Below, piece by piece: positions 8,843 through 19,100 of a stretch of 64,000 nucleotides of DNA. A program made the translations under genes and the position numbers. The DNA is from Gammaproteobacteria bacterium. GTDB taxonomy: Bacteria; Pseudomonadota; Gammaproteobacteria; SZUA-229. Positions within the stretch are counted from its first letter, which is position 1, and each line of letters starts with the position of its first letter. A model generated the notes under the pieces. It worked only from the letters and a program-made list of their open reading frames with translations, was not told the origin of the DNA and searched no databases. The stretch covers positions 79,403 to 143,402 of the forward strand of contig JAPHSS010000026.1 of the NCBI GenBank assembly GCA_026195255.1. Direction: 5' to 3'.

Positions 8843-10111
8843 ATGAAAGCACATATAATTAACAGATATGTTTTTACGGCATTAATTTTAATATTTTCAT
8901 CAGAATTGTTTGCAACAGCAGCAACTGACTATGAGCAAGGTGTGGCGGCATATAAGGCAGGTGATAATGCCTCAGCCGTTACATATTTTGAGTCGGCGCT
9001 AAAGCAGGGTATGGATTCGATTTCGCTAAAATATAATCTGGCCAGTAGTTACTACAAAGTGGGCAGGTACGAAGAGGCAAAAAGATATTTCAAGTTGTTA
9101 AATAAGACGCTGGAAATGCGAGATATCGCAGAATATCATCTGGGCGTCATTGCCGTTAAAGAAAAAGACAGGGTGCAGGCACAAGGTTATTTCAGTTCAG
9201 TTGTGAACTCAGGTAAAGATGAAAAACTTGTGAAACTGTCAAATAAATATCTACGCGCACTTGTAGTAAAAGAAGATCGATGGAAAAGCAGGCTCTCATT
9301 AAATTTGGGTTATGACGATAATATTAGCTCTGTTTCTGAAGACTCGGTTCTGGACACAGCAGATTCTTTTTATGAATTATCTGCATCGAGTAACCTGCTT
9401 ATAGATGGAAGCAGAAAAAACGGCTGGCTTGCGGATGTAGCTGTATATGGAATCGCATATAGTGATATTGATACCAACGATCAACATGTTATTGTGCTGG
9501 GCGTAGAAAGAGCAATGCAGTTTGCGGGCTGGGATACCGGTGCACATTTAAGCGTATCAGATATCACCTATGGTGGAGACGATTTACAAACAGTTGGTCA
9601 ACTGAATTTTAGAGGGCGAAAAACGATTTCTAAAAACCAGTGGTTCAATATGCGTTATCGGTTTGAAGATATTAAAAGTGACCAGAGCATTTATGATTAT
9701 CTTGAAGGCTGGCGACAGCGTATTAGCTTCGAATATCAAAATCTTAAAAAAAACCATATCAGTCTATTGCAGTATGAGTATGAATTAAATAACAGGGGCG
9801 AGTTAGTCACAAGTATTGGTACTTATGATTACTCGCCAACACGCCATACAGTGCGTGGAATTTACACGCATTTTATAAACAAACAATGGTGGCTAACGGG
9901 TGATATTTCGTATCGCTTTAGTGATTTTGAAGTTTCAGAAACACTAGACCGGGATGATGATCAATGGATGTTTGGGCTATCGACTGACTATCGTTTTGAT
10001 AAGACATTTAAGTTGACCGCAAAATATCAATTCACTGATAACACATCAACAATAGATGTATATAGCTACGATAAATCTGTTATAAGAGTGGGAATAAGTA
10101 AAATGTTTTAA
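8843..10111 (+). CDS. TPR protein with C-terminal outer-membrane barrel
   Basis: The 422-residue protein has a signal peptide (MKAHIINRYVFTALILIFSSELFA), two to four tetratricopeptide-like repeats (about residues 27-145: DYEQGVAAYKAGDNASAVTYF, YNLASSYYKVGRYEEAKRYF, YHLGVIAVKEKDRVQAQGYF), then about 270 residues of alternating beta strands starting SLNLGYDDNISS and ending VIRVGISKMF with a terminal Phe. The TPR-plus-barrel order and the GYDDN entry resemble Slam (surface lipoprotein assembly modifier, DUF560) translocators, though other TPR/porin proteins look alike. It is divergent from the Met-rich repeat gene with shared operator candidates. The substrate is unknown. Confidence 0.65.
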   Translation: MKAHIINRYVFTALILIFSSELFATAATDYEQGVAAYKAGDNASAVTYFESALKQGMDSISLKYNLASSYYKVGRYEEAKRYFKLLNKTLEMRDIAEYHLGVIAVKEKDRVQAQGYFSSVVNSGKDEKLVKLSNKYLRALVVKEDRWKSRLSLNLGYDDNISSVSEDSVLDTADSFYELSASSNLLIDGSRKNGWLADVAVYGIAYSDIDTNDQHVIVLGVERAMQFAGWDTGAHLSVSDITYGGDDLQTVGQLNFRGRKTISKNQWFNMRYRFEDIKSDQSIYDYLEGWRQRISFEYQNLKKNHISLLQYEYELNNRGELVTSIGTYDYSPTRHTVRGIYTHFINKQWWLTGDISYRFSDFEVSETLDRDDDQWMFGLSTDYRFDKTFKLTAKYQFTDNTSTIDVYSYDKSVIRVGISKMF

Positions 10112-10349
10112 TAGAGCGGGTTAATACGTGGGGCCTGTTGGTCTCGCTTGTGGGTTGTACCCTGGCAAACTTTCGATGATTGCTCGGGTTAGGGGTATTG
10201 GCTTTGTTTATGTTTAATTACAGCCCGACAGCTTACTCTATTGAAAAAGGGCTTTACTAGTTCAGATTTCAAAAGCTAGGATAATTCAGTGAAAAATGTT
10301 AACCTCAGCCATACAGGATCAGTTATATTTTAAATAAGGAAATTATTCT

Positions 10350-11471
10350 ATGTTAACAGCCAATCGCCTGAAAGTTCGTGAAGGCACTACCATCATTGCG
10401 GGTAAATCCAGCGGTAGAAAAATATTATGTTCAAACCGTGTCTTACCTGTTTATAACAACCTCGTATCACTGAGTATCAGTAACTACTGGGCAAGTCTAA
10501 TTGTTAAATCCATTGTGGGGTTAACCTCTGGGCGTCTTGCTAAAGACAACATATATATCAAGAATGGAACAAGCATCGCTTACGGCAAAGGCGAAGCATT
10601 CTATCTAGTTTTGCCTGGTGTCACTGCCTGCCTTGAAGAGCATCCTAATGGTGGTTTTATATTACAGTCACTGAATGTTGATATGCAGTACGCAGAACTA
10701 CAGAGAAATGCTCAGAAGCCTGGGCTGTGGCGGGTTAATCAACTTATTGAAGAGAGGCCTGAGTTTCAGAGTGAAGGCAAGGTGGCTAATGTAGATATCA
10801 GGCCGGTTGTCATTTCTGATATGAGTGAATCATTACTACCAAAGGTAATCTCTGCTGTACATGGTAGCCTGATGGATGTTGACGCTACAAAAGGCACGAC
10901 AAAAAATTACGGTTTTGATCTACACTTTACTCCAGGTGGTAGCGGTATTATGGGCTTAAAAAAGTCCAAAGATGCTATCTCATCTGATAAAGACAAAAAA
11001 ATTGTTAATTCAGCCATGTTACTAGCTAACACAATGTACCAGGCACGTAATCAAAAGGGGATTATCTGGTTTTCAGATTACGGCGGTTCAGCTATTTTAA
11101 CCCGTGCCCTACAGATATTACATCGTGAGAAAGGTGTATCACTTGAGCACCACTCTATTTTTATGAACCACCCTACATCCATGTCTAAAGACGCCGTTAT
11201 TGCAGCTAAAGATTTGGGGTTAACTGAAATGGATAAAAAAACTGGCTCACTCAACCCCAAGGAGTTTATTGGGCATTTTACGCTGAATGAAAAATTAGGG
11301 AATAAAACAACAAAGGCTTCAGTAGCTGGCTTATCAGCAGCGGGTGCAACCTACGGCTTTGCTGGAGCTTCATTGAGTACATCCGGGCTTGTTGGTCTTG
11401 CAGGTGGTTTGATTTTTGTCGGTAAAGCAATTTATGAAGGTGTAAAAAACACCAAACTTCAAAAGTATTGA
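10350..11471 (+). CDS. Unrecognised 373-residue protein
   Basis: No family is recognised. The ATG is preceded by AAGGA at a good distance. There is no signal peptide. The body is a mix of alpha and beta; KGIIWFSDYGGSAILTRALQIL (about residues 232-253) looks like a strand-turn-helix of an alpha/beta-hydrolase-like fold, but a GxSxG motif is absent. The C-terminal ~45 residues (SVAGLSAAGATYGFAGASL and then GLVGLAGGLIFVGKAIYEG) are a Gly/Ala-rich hydrophobic hairpin that could insert in a membrane. Such a tail on a soluble body is seen in some interbacterial toxins, but this is speculation. It is followed 28 bases later by another unrecognised ORF, suggesting an operon. Confidence 0.55.
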   Translation: MLTANRLKVREGTTIIAGKSSGRKILCSNRVLPVYNNLVSLSISNYWASLIVKSIVGLTSGRLAKDNIYIKNGTSIAYGKGEAFYLVLPGVTACLEEHPNGGFILQSLNVDMQYAELQRNAQKPGLWRVNQLIEERPEFQSEGKVANVDIRPVVISDMSESLLPKVISAVHGSLMDVDATKGTTKNYGFDLHFTPGGSGIMGLKKSKDAISSDKDKKIVNSAMLLANTMYQARNQKGIIWFSDYGGSAILTRALQILHREKGVSLEHHSIFMNHPTSMSKDAVIAAKDLGLTEMDKKTGSLNPKEFIGHFTLNEKLGNKTTKASVAGLSAAGATYGFAGASLSTSGLVGLAGGLIFVGKAIYEGVKNTKLQKY

Positions 11472-11499
11472 TTTCGGTAAACAATAACAGGTTTAAAAA

Positions 11500-12357
11500 A
11501 TGTATGTAAAATATAAATTACGCAAAGCAGAGGGGCTCATAAGCCCTAAAGGGCCCAGCTTCGCAGGTGCCCAGACTATTCGTTGTAATTTTGATGGCAC
11601 AGAGTTGAGCTTTAAAGTGCCTAAACATCGGCCTTATTATAAAAGAGTCAAAGAGTATCTTCCTGAGCGTCATTATCAAGCGGATAAAATCCACCTGAAC
11701 TTCCGCTGTTTTGATAATGATAATCATGAAACGCCAAATCACCTTGAGTACTATCAACTGTTCAGGCGTTTCTGGACGTTTTATGGGCCATGGTTCACAG
11801 GTACGCTTGCGGAACTGGAGATGCACATCACACTCTTCATGCCGGTGAATTTTGATCAGGAGTTTTCCCTGTTTCATCCCCGTGCATTTGAAAAAATTAT
11901 TGGCGACTATTTAACTCACTTCAATAGTAAGCATATTAACCCAGATGGAACATATCACTATACGACACCAGTAAACTGGCAACCGCTAACACATTTTCCC
12001 GGTGTTGCGGCTCGACTTGAAACGACTCCAAATAAGGGCGCTATAATCCGCAATACGACATATCATTTATTTTTTGCACTCAGTGATCAGATTCTGGCGA
12101 GTGTAAAGTTTGACCCCAGTCGCCTGTTTAACAAAAGCAAAGAAGAACTAGATAAAAGCGTCAGTGAAGACACCATGATTGAGCTAATGAATAAAATCAT
12201 CGACAGTTTTCAATTAACGTTATCGGATAAAGCCAAACAACAACAGAAGATCGCACTCGAAGGTTTAGAAGATACATCGTTGGTAAAAAGTTACCCACCG
12301 TTAGACTGGAGTAACTTAAAAGAAAACCAAAATAAAAAAACTAAACAACTAAAATAA
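11500..12357 (+). CDS. Unrecognised 285-residue protein
   Basis: There is no signal peptide or membrane segment. The N-terminal ~200 residues are rich in aromatic residues and His (YYQLFRRFWTFYGPWF, LEMHITLFMP, THFPGVAARLETTP, YHLFFALSDQILASVKFDPS), suggesting a compact beta-rich cytoplasmic domain. The C-terminus is a charged helix and a Lys-rich tail (ENQNKKTKQLK). It follows the 373-residue ORF by 28 bases and is likely co-transcribed. I recognise no family; an accessory or immunity partner to the upstream gene is one possibility. Confidence 0.55.
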   Translation: MYVKYKLRKAEGLISPKGPSFAGAQTIRCNFDGTELSFKVPKHRPYYKRVKEYLPERHYQADKIHLNFRCFDNDNHETPNHLEYYQLFRRFWTFYGPWFTGTLAELEMHITLFMPVNFDQEFSLFHPRAFEKIIGDYLTHFNSKHINPDGTYHYTTPVNWQPLTHFPGVAARLETTPNKGAIIRNTTYHLFFALSDQILASVKFDPSRLFNKSKEELDKSVSEDTMIELMNKIIDSFQLTLSDKAKQQQKIALEGLEDTSLVKSYPPLDWSNLKENQNKKTKQLK

Positions 12358-12400
12358 TAGTTGGAAGTAAGTACCCGTCTGCCCTAAATACTTACGTCTA

Positions 12401-12634
12401 ATGGATAATACCTGTAGTAAGACATCTCAGTCTGCTATCTCTGAAATCAATAAATACTTGATAGCTAACAATATGTCTAAAGATATTTTTAAAATTTTAC
12501 TGCGTTCTATTGCTGATAACAATGATCAGAAATTATGCGAATTAATAATGAAGGGATTTGATAAAAACATTTCATCATTTCATATTAAGCAAGTTTGGCA
12601 GAGTAATTACAAAACAATAAAATATCCTGATTAA
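12401..12634 (+). CDS. Small unrecognised ORF, 77 residues
   Basis: The predicted product is mainly helical, soluble and without a signal peptide (SEINKYLIANNMSKDIFKIL). No ribosome binding site is clear before the ATG, and a GTAAGTA/TACTTAC inverted repeat lies immediately upstream (12367-12395). It sits 43 bases after the preceding ORF and 11 bases before the next, so it fits an operon. Whether it is translated is uncertain. Confidence 0.4.
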   Translation: MDNTCSKTSQSAISEINKYLIANNMSKDIFKILLRSIADNNDQKLCELIMKGFDKNISSFHIKQVWQSNYKTIKYPD

Positions 12635-12645
12635 AAGCTGTCGAT

Positions 12646-12936
12646 ATGAAAAAAATATCCTTGTGGACAAAATTTTTACACATTATTCTGTCATTGGTAG
12701 CTATTGCTGCCAGTTTATATGTGTTTTTTGAAAAGAAAATGATAATTGGCGGAAGGCTCGTACCTGGTGTGGTGTATGAATTTCAGTTTCCAGCCAATTT
12801 AGTTATGGCTGCATCATTGTTTTGTCTTTCTCTGTTTGTGTTTCTAGCGATGTTTGATAGTAAAGTTACTAAAAAAATATGCGAATGGTTGCTAATCACA
12901 GCACTAGTTTTATTTTTCTCTACGCTTTTTATATGA
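12646..12936 (+). CDS. Small membrane protein, three predicted TM segments
   Basis: The 96-residue product has three hydrophobic stretches, at about residues 8-27 (FLHIILSLVAIAASLYVFF), 50-69 (ANLVMAASLFCLSLFVFLAM) and 78-96 (ICEWLLITALVLFFSTLFI). No family is recognised. It ends the cluster of unrecognised ORFs beginning at 10350. Confidence 0.5.
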   Translation: MKKISLWTKFLHIILSLVAIAASLYVFFEKKMIIGGRLVPGVVYEFQFPANLVMAASLFCLSLFVFLAMFDSKVTKKICEWLLITALVLFFSTLFI

Positions 12937-13191
12937 GTAATCACTGCTGTCCCGTTAGCCTTCACAATAATATCATTTGATTAATATAAGAAATAGAGCC
13001 AGCCACATTAGCAGTGCTAAAATAATTAGAGTCTACATTGTTTTATAAACTTGCCATTCAGTGCGTTTCAAATTATTATCTGCGCACAATCAACTAGGAA
13101 TGCGCTTTTTGCATATTGATTGTGGTCAAATAAAGTCAAGACTAATCGGTAAAAGATTAGACGTTAAATAAAAAAAATAGGGATAATAATT

Positions 13192-14817
13192 ATGATAAAA
13201 AGTAAAAAACTGGCAATTGTAACATCTGTGGCTATTGCTACTTTCTCTGGCCAATCGTTTGCAATAGTAGATGGTTGGGACTTTTCAGGAGATAGCGCTC
13301 GCAATGAAGCAATGAATGCAGACTACTGGAACAGCCGAGATAATTACAATGTGTGGGTTAACCCTGCATATGTAACTAAATACAAAAACTTTGCAGATTT
13401 AAATATTAGCGATGGCGTACGAGATGATGAAATGGCCGGTGTCTTTAAAGAGCTGGGTAGCTCTGGAACCTGGGGTTTCTATATAGGTAGGCCCTCTGAG
13501 CCTGGTAATGTTGATATTAATCCATCTAATTTTGGTTTTGGTTTTAATCAACTAACAGATTTTAGTGCAACAAATTCAGGTGCTACCGGCGCCATCCCTG
13601 ACCGAACACCGACAATAGAAGAGCCTCGTAGTCAGTTTGATCTTTTTTGGGCCAAAAGTTTTGGTGCAATTGGTGAGTTTGGTGTGCGTTTAAATACACA
13701 GCTTTTAGATGGTGATTCATCTGCATCGCCTGCGACTGCAAGAACTCCAAATACCTTCCAGCTTACAGATGGTGCAGCACAATTTAATACGGTAAGTGTT
13801 GATCAGAATAGCTTTTCTTCCAGTGATATAAATTTATCCTTTGGCTGGGTTTCAAATAGCGGTCAATTCGACGCAGCTTTTTTAATCGGAATGCCTTCAC
13901 GAAGTGGCGATGCTCGTCTCGTTGATCAGCTCATAGATGAAGGTCTTAATGGGGTAGATGGCACGGTGGTTTCACGTCAAACTACTGATTTTGATGGAAC
14001 TGAGAAAGTTGATGATGACGGCATGCAAAATCTGGGTTTTGCTATTCGCGGTGACTTTGGTGGGGTTTTAACGGCATTTAGTTATTCTACACGTGATAGA
14101 AGCTTATCAAGTGTAGTTAATGGTGTTACCCGCTTTCAGGATGACACTAATGCTGATGGCACTAACGAAACAGATACTACAACTAGTTTTACACAAGATG
14201 GAGTAAGTGACGGCGATAGTGACGAATTGAGGCTAAGTGCGAGTAAAGTTTTCCCTGTATCAGCAGGTAGCAATATTTTTGGTTCAATCGGCCTGGTTTC
14301 TCAAACGGGTAAAACGCATTCTGTGAATACACAAATTACAAATAGTGTTACAGATAATTTAGCGGGTACAACTACTTATCCAGTAACGGGTTGTGGTCCT
14401 AATTCAAATAGTGCAAACCCATGTTTAGGTACGCAGACAAATGTTATATTTGAAGGAGAGACGTTGACACTACCATTGGTCATAGCAGCTGAAGGAAAGG
14501 TAAGTGAAAGCTTTACCGTTCGAGGTTCAATTTCAAAAAATCTGTATGAGTCAATTGAAAATGAGACTACGACAAGAGGTTTTGCTTTACCAACAACAGC
14601 TGATGCAACTGATAATACAACAGCAACTCAGCAAATTAGTGTTGTAACGACAAAAGTTGACACATCACGTGCCTGGGATACGGACACTACCTTCTCGTTA
14701 GGTATGGGTTATAAAAAGGACAATTTTGTTGTTGATTTAACACTGTTAAAAGAGTTTGTAACTGAAGGCATAGATACACCTTTAACATCAAGAATTAATG
14801 CAACCTGGATGTTCTAG
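13192..14817 (+). CDS. Large putative outer-membrane beta-barrel protein
   Basis: The 541-residue protein has a signal peptide (MIKSKKLAIVTSVAIATFSGQSFA) and no membrane helix. Aromatic-alternating strands recur (GTWGFYIGRPSEPG, FDLFWAKSFGAIGEFGVRLN, INLSFGWVSNSGQFDAAFLIG, SLGMGYKKDNFVVDLTLL) and the C-terminus is INATWMF, ending in Phe as outer-membrane barrels do. Long Thr/Asn/Asp-rich stretches between strands look like surface loops. One loop holds two cysteines (TGCGPNSNSANPCLG). AGGGATAA precedes the ATG. A hairpin terminator follows, so it is probably monocistronic. I do not recognise the family; a porin-like role is inferred. Confidence 0.6.
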   Translation: MIKSKKLAIVTSVAIATFSGQSFAIVDGWDFSGDSARNEAMNADYWNSRDNYNVWVNPAYVTKYKNFADLNISDGVRDDEMAGVFKELGSSGTWGFYIGRPSEPGNVDINPSNFGFGFNQLTDFSATNSGATGAIPDRTPTIEEPRSQFDLFWAKSFGAIGEFGVRLNTQLLDGDSSASPATARTPNTFQLTDGAAQFNTVSVDQNSFSSSDINLSFGWVSNSGQFDAAFLIGMPSRSGDARLVDQLIDEGLNGVDGTVVSRQTTDFDGTEKVDDDGMQNLGFAIRGDFGGVLTAFSYSTRDRSLSSVVNGVTRFQDDTNADGTNETDTTTSFTQDGVSDGDSDELRLSASKVFPVSAGSNIFGSIGLVSQTGKTHSVNTQITNSVTDNLAGTTTYPVTGCGPNSNSANPCLGTQTNVIFEGETLTLPLVIAAEGKVSESFTVRGSISKNLYESIENETTTRGFALPTTADATDNTTATQQISVVTTKVDTSRAWDTDTTFSLGMGYKKDNFVVDLTLLKEFVTEGIDTPLTSRINATWMF

Positions 14818-14851
14818 ATAATAATTTGAATTGAATTATTATCGATACCTG

Positions 14852-14885
14852 AAAAGCCAGTAATTCTCTAATTGCTGGCTTTTTT
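14852..14885 (+). terminator. Rho-independent terminator
   Basis: AAAAGCCAGTAATT pairs with AATTGCTGGCTTTT with one mismatch around a 4-base loop and runs into a T-tract. It lies directly after the large barrel gene. Confidence 0.82.
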
Positions 14886-14947
14886 GTGATTAAAAATAAG
14901 GAGCAATAGGGTTAGACTCACTGCAGTCCCATAAACTTTAGATGTTT

Positions 14948-15034
14948 GTTATTCCCGAATGCTCGTGTCGTAAATCTAGTGACCTGTCAGCTTCTAAGGG
15001 TGCTGGATCTCCGGCAGAAGCATTCGGAGGTGAC
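14948..15034 (-). repeat. 87-bp palindromic dispersed repeat, copy 2 (inverted)
   Basis: The element is 87 bp, as in copy 1 at 1075-1161, and aligns to it without gaps when reverse-complemented. Its ends are GTTATTCCCGAATGC and GCATTCGGAGGTGAC. An outer 11-base inverted repeat, AGACTCACTGC (14914-14924) and GCAGTGAGTCT (15130-15140), flanks it. An ORF of 61 codons overlapping it (14942-15127) is not believable. The remaining ~165 bases to the lipoprotein gene show no gene. Confidence 0.7.
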
Positions 15035-15305
15035 GAATGTGAAATTTTTTCATGTCTAACAGACATAGTTATATGCAAAAGTTCTACTGTATATATGTTG
15101 AGTTATTTGATGGAAAATTTTATGTGACAGCAGTGAGTCTGACACCATTACTTTTTAACCTGAAAGGCTTTAAAATCAGATAAATGGCTTAACCAGACCA
15201 CTTATGCGCTTAAAACAGCAGTTTTCATACATGTCTATGGCCTTATAGCTGACATTTTGCTAGTATTTTCATAAATATATAAATGACAGCATCAGGAAAT
15301 CTAAA

Positions 15306-16097
15306 ATGGAAAATATCTTTAAAAATCAATTATTAACTTCAGCTGTAATAATTGCTGCGGGTTTGGCTTTGTCTGGATGTGGTAGTAGCGGTGGTGGAAC
15401 AACTGTTACTTCACCTAATGGTATTTACACGGGAGCTATTACTGGAGGGGATGTTTCTTCTACTGGTGCCGAGGAGAAGGCAATTATTTATAATAATCGA
15501 ATGTTGGTTTTGTCTAATAATGCTAATGGAGTTTCACAGATATTTGATGCAAGTTTATCAGATTCAGAAAATTCTTTAGCCGCTACTGGCTTCAGATATG
15601 GGGCAACTGGGTTACAATTGAACAATGTAACATATGATGGCTCTTATATTGAAGGGCAATCAGCTGCAGTAAGTTTTTCTGAAATAACAACGGGAACTCC
15701 CACATTGCCATCGGGCTCTATTGCATTAACTGCTCAGTCTAATGTGTATTCTAAGGGATCAGATATCAGTAGGTTGGCTGGAAGTTGGACGGGCATTTTT
15801 GATTCGGGTTTTGGTTTATCGATGACATTAATAATTGATGCGTCAGGTAATATAGCTAACGGTAGTGCTGATCTTTTTACTGAAGGCTGTGTCTTTACAG
15901 GATCACTGAGCATTATAAACTCAGCCATTAATGCTTATACTGTAAACTTAATCAGTGATGGTGGTTCAGGGCAGTGTATTCTATTAGCAGGTGCATATCC
16001 TGGTCTTGCCTGGACAGAAGGTGATACCAACGGCACACTGGTATTGATGGCTGCTGATGGTAATCGTGGTCGAGCTGTTGTACTCACCAAAAACTAA
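15306..16097 (+). CDS. Putative lipoprotein, first gene of a TPS operon
   Basis: The 263-residue protein has a lipoprotein signal: hydrophobic stretch then LSGC (lipobox; Cys at about residue 25) followed by a Gly/Ser/Thr linker (GSSGGGTTV). The body is Gly/Ser/Thr/Asn-rich with predicted beta strands (IARLAGSWTG-like SRLAGSWTGIFDSGFGLSMT, NGSADLFTEGCVFTGSLS). It lies 25 bases upstream of the tpsA-like gene, so it is probably co-transcribed and may work with the adhesin at the outer membrane. The protein family is not recognised. Confidence 0.7.
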   Translation: MENIFKNQLLTSAVIIAAGLALSGCGSSGGGTTVTSPNGIYTGAITGGDVSSTGAEEKAIIYNNRMLVLSNNANGVSQIFDASLSDSENSLAATGFRYGATGLQLNNVTYDGSYIEGQSAAVSFSEITTGTPTLPSGSIALTAQSNVYSKGSDISRLAGSWTGIFDSGFGLSMTLIIDASGNIANGSADLFTEGCVFTGSLSIINSAINAYTVNLISDGGSGQCILLAGAYPGLAWTEGDTNGTLVLMAADGNRGRAVVLTKN

Positions 16098-16122
16098 TTA
16101 AAATCATGAAGCAGGGAATGCA

Positions 16123-19100
16123 ATGAATAAAACAAAACATTTAGTTAGCTGTATAGAAAAAAGCCTGAAGGTTTGTGCTGTTTCGGTTTTAAGCCATTGC
16201 GTATTTTTACCCTTATCTTATGCTGGCCCCACTGGCGGAAATATTGTCGGTGGAACTGGTAATATTAACCAGTCAAATTTAAATACAACCATAAATCAGT
16301 TAAGCAATCGTTTAGCTATTGACTGGCAAACTTTCAATATTAATTCAAATGAATCGGTTAATTTTAATCAGCCGGGTCGCTCCTCTATCGCTTTAAATCG
16401 TATTCTCGACCAGAACGCATCGCAAATTCACGGTTCAATAAATGCCAATGGGCAAATTGTTCTGGTTAACCCTAATGGTGTTTTTTTTGGTAAAAACTCA
16501 ACTGTAAATGCGGGTGGTTTATTTGCCGTTGCACTCGATGTAAATTCCGAAGATTTTATGCAGGGGCGTTTAGATTTTAAAGCGCTGGAAAATAGCTCGG
16601 GTTTAATTATAAATGAAGGTCGGCTTGAGGTAATAGACGGCGGGGCTTTAGTTTTATTAGGGCAGAAAGTTGAAAATAGAGGAATGCTGGTTGCTAATTT
16701 TGGCACGGTGGCTTTAGCAGCGGGGCATGATATATCAGTAAGTTTTAGTGATTATGAAAACTTCAGCATTAATATTAATCAGAATGATTTAGCTCATATT
16801 CTGGGGCTTGAAAATCCTTCAGTTTTAAACACGGGTTTAATACAGGCGCATAATGGTAATGTGGTGTTAACCGCTAAACAGGCTGATGCAATTAAAAGCA
16901 GTATTAATAATGTCGATAATCAGCAGGCTTTTTCTTTTTCTAGTGGACAAATTATTGAAAAAGATGGTGTGGTTTATCTCGCCGGGCCAGATGGTGATAT
17001 CAGTGATCTTGGTGTGACTGATGTCTCTAATGAAAGTGATGCTGGCCTAGTTATTTACAGTGCCGAAAATATTAATCACAGCGGTAGTATAAATGCGGAC
17101 ACAGAAACAGGCGTAGCTGGAGCAGTTAAATTTGATGCGAATGATACAACACTACTATCAGGTAACAGTACGATTTCAGCTCAGGCAACTGTTGAAGGTG
17201 TTGGTGGGTCGGTCCATGTTCTTGGGAACCATGTGGGGCTAATTGATAATGCAAACATCAATGCCTCAGGTGTGAATGGCGGGGGTGAGGTTTTAATTGG
17301 CGGTGATTACCAGGGCAAAAACCCGCAGATTAAAAATGCCGAGGCAGTGTATCTGGGAGAGAATACCCGGGTACAGACAGATGCTATTGAAGAAGGTGAT
17401 GGTGGAAAAATTATTGTCTGGTCAGATAAGGCAAGTAGGGTTTATGGCAAGTTAGGCGCTAAAGGGGGTGCTATTTCAGGGGACGGTGGGTTTATAGAAA
17501 CATCTAGTCATGATTATGTTGATCTGGCGCCTGAGGTTAATGTGAGTGCTGTGAATGGTTTGCATGGTGAGTGGTTGATTGATCCGTCAGTTTTAACTAT
17601 TAGCAATTTTACGAATAGTAATTTGAGCGGAGGCCCTTTAGGGCCAGTATTTACATCCTCAGATAATATATCGAATTTACGTCTACTAAATTTACAGAAT
17701 GCATTACAAGCTGGATCAAACATAACAGTGCAAACCAATGTTCCGCTTGACCCCCAGGCTTGTGGCGCGGCAATCTGTCAGGTAGATATCACTCCAGAAA
17801 CTACTCCGGTTGCAGGTCAAAGCTACTTCTACGGTGATATTGTTTTAGTTGATAATCTGGATATAGATAACATCGGTACAACGGTGGATAATGCGGACAA
17901 CTCATCAAGCCTGACCCTTACCGCGCATAGAGATATTGTTATCAATGGCGCTATTTTTGATTCAGATCTTGATAATAACCCGGGTTCTGGTTTTGTTGCT
18001 GATGGTGATATTTTAAATTTAACGCTGCAGGCTAATACTGGCTCCAGTAATAATGCCTCACTGGGCAGTGTGCGAATTAATAACAATATTGATTTACAGG
18101 GTGGAAATTTTACAGCGAGTGGTGTTAGTTTTGTACAGGCCGCGAATACAACAATTAATACCAGTGTGCCTGTGCCAACAGCTACTTCGGGGTTTGATCC
18201 GGTTGAGGTATTTGGCGGAGCGGGTGTGACACCTGATGGTGATGTGAATATTACCGCAACCGGTGGAAGTATTGCGGCTAATGGAAATATAATTGCGGCA
18301 GGCACTACAGACCTAAGCGCCACTGGCGCAATTACATTAAACAACAATGCTAATGATTTTGGTGTCGTTAATATTAATAATGGTACAGCTGTAAGGCTTG
18401 CTGATAACAACAATCTCACGACAAATATAAACAGTAATTCGGTTACCAGTATTGCAACAAATACATCGAATTCGGGTAATTCAATTATTACCGATATTGA
18501 TGCAGCGGGTACGACTTTAGCTGCCATGAATGTATCGGGTGATTTAACTGTTAATAGCGCGGGTAGTCTTTTTGATTCGGGTAATGTTGTTGTAGGTGGT
18601 AATACACTTTTAAATTTACCCGACGGCAGTAGTGTTTTTCTTGATTCATTAGGTAATGATTTTACTGGCACATTAACGGCTATGGCGAATAGCGGAAATC
18701 TGCTCAATTACCGGGTTTATAATAGTTCAGCTTTAAACTTGCAAAACAATTTAAATGTTAGTGGTTTTATTGATGTACGTGGTGCCAGTTTAACTACAAA
18801 CAACTTTACGCTGGGTGGTGCATCGGTGTTGAACCTGGGTAGTACAGCGGGTGATATTAATCAGAATAATGTTATATCGCACACTGGTGAAACAGTTTTG
18901 TCTGCGGTTGGCGGAAACATCAATTTAAATTTAGCTAACAACTTAAACAGTGTTCAGGTGAATAATGCGGGCACGGCAACCATTAATAATGATGTAAATA
19001 ATATTGATATTGTGAGTGTGGCGAATACGACGCTTTTAGATATTGATGCGCAAAATATTACACAAAGTGGCGACATTAACGCAACCACCGTTGATTTAAC

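Noticed and set aside
14942-15127. 61-codon plus-strand ORF
   Set aside because: It is largely made of the 87-bp repeat copy and has no ribosome binding site.
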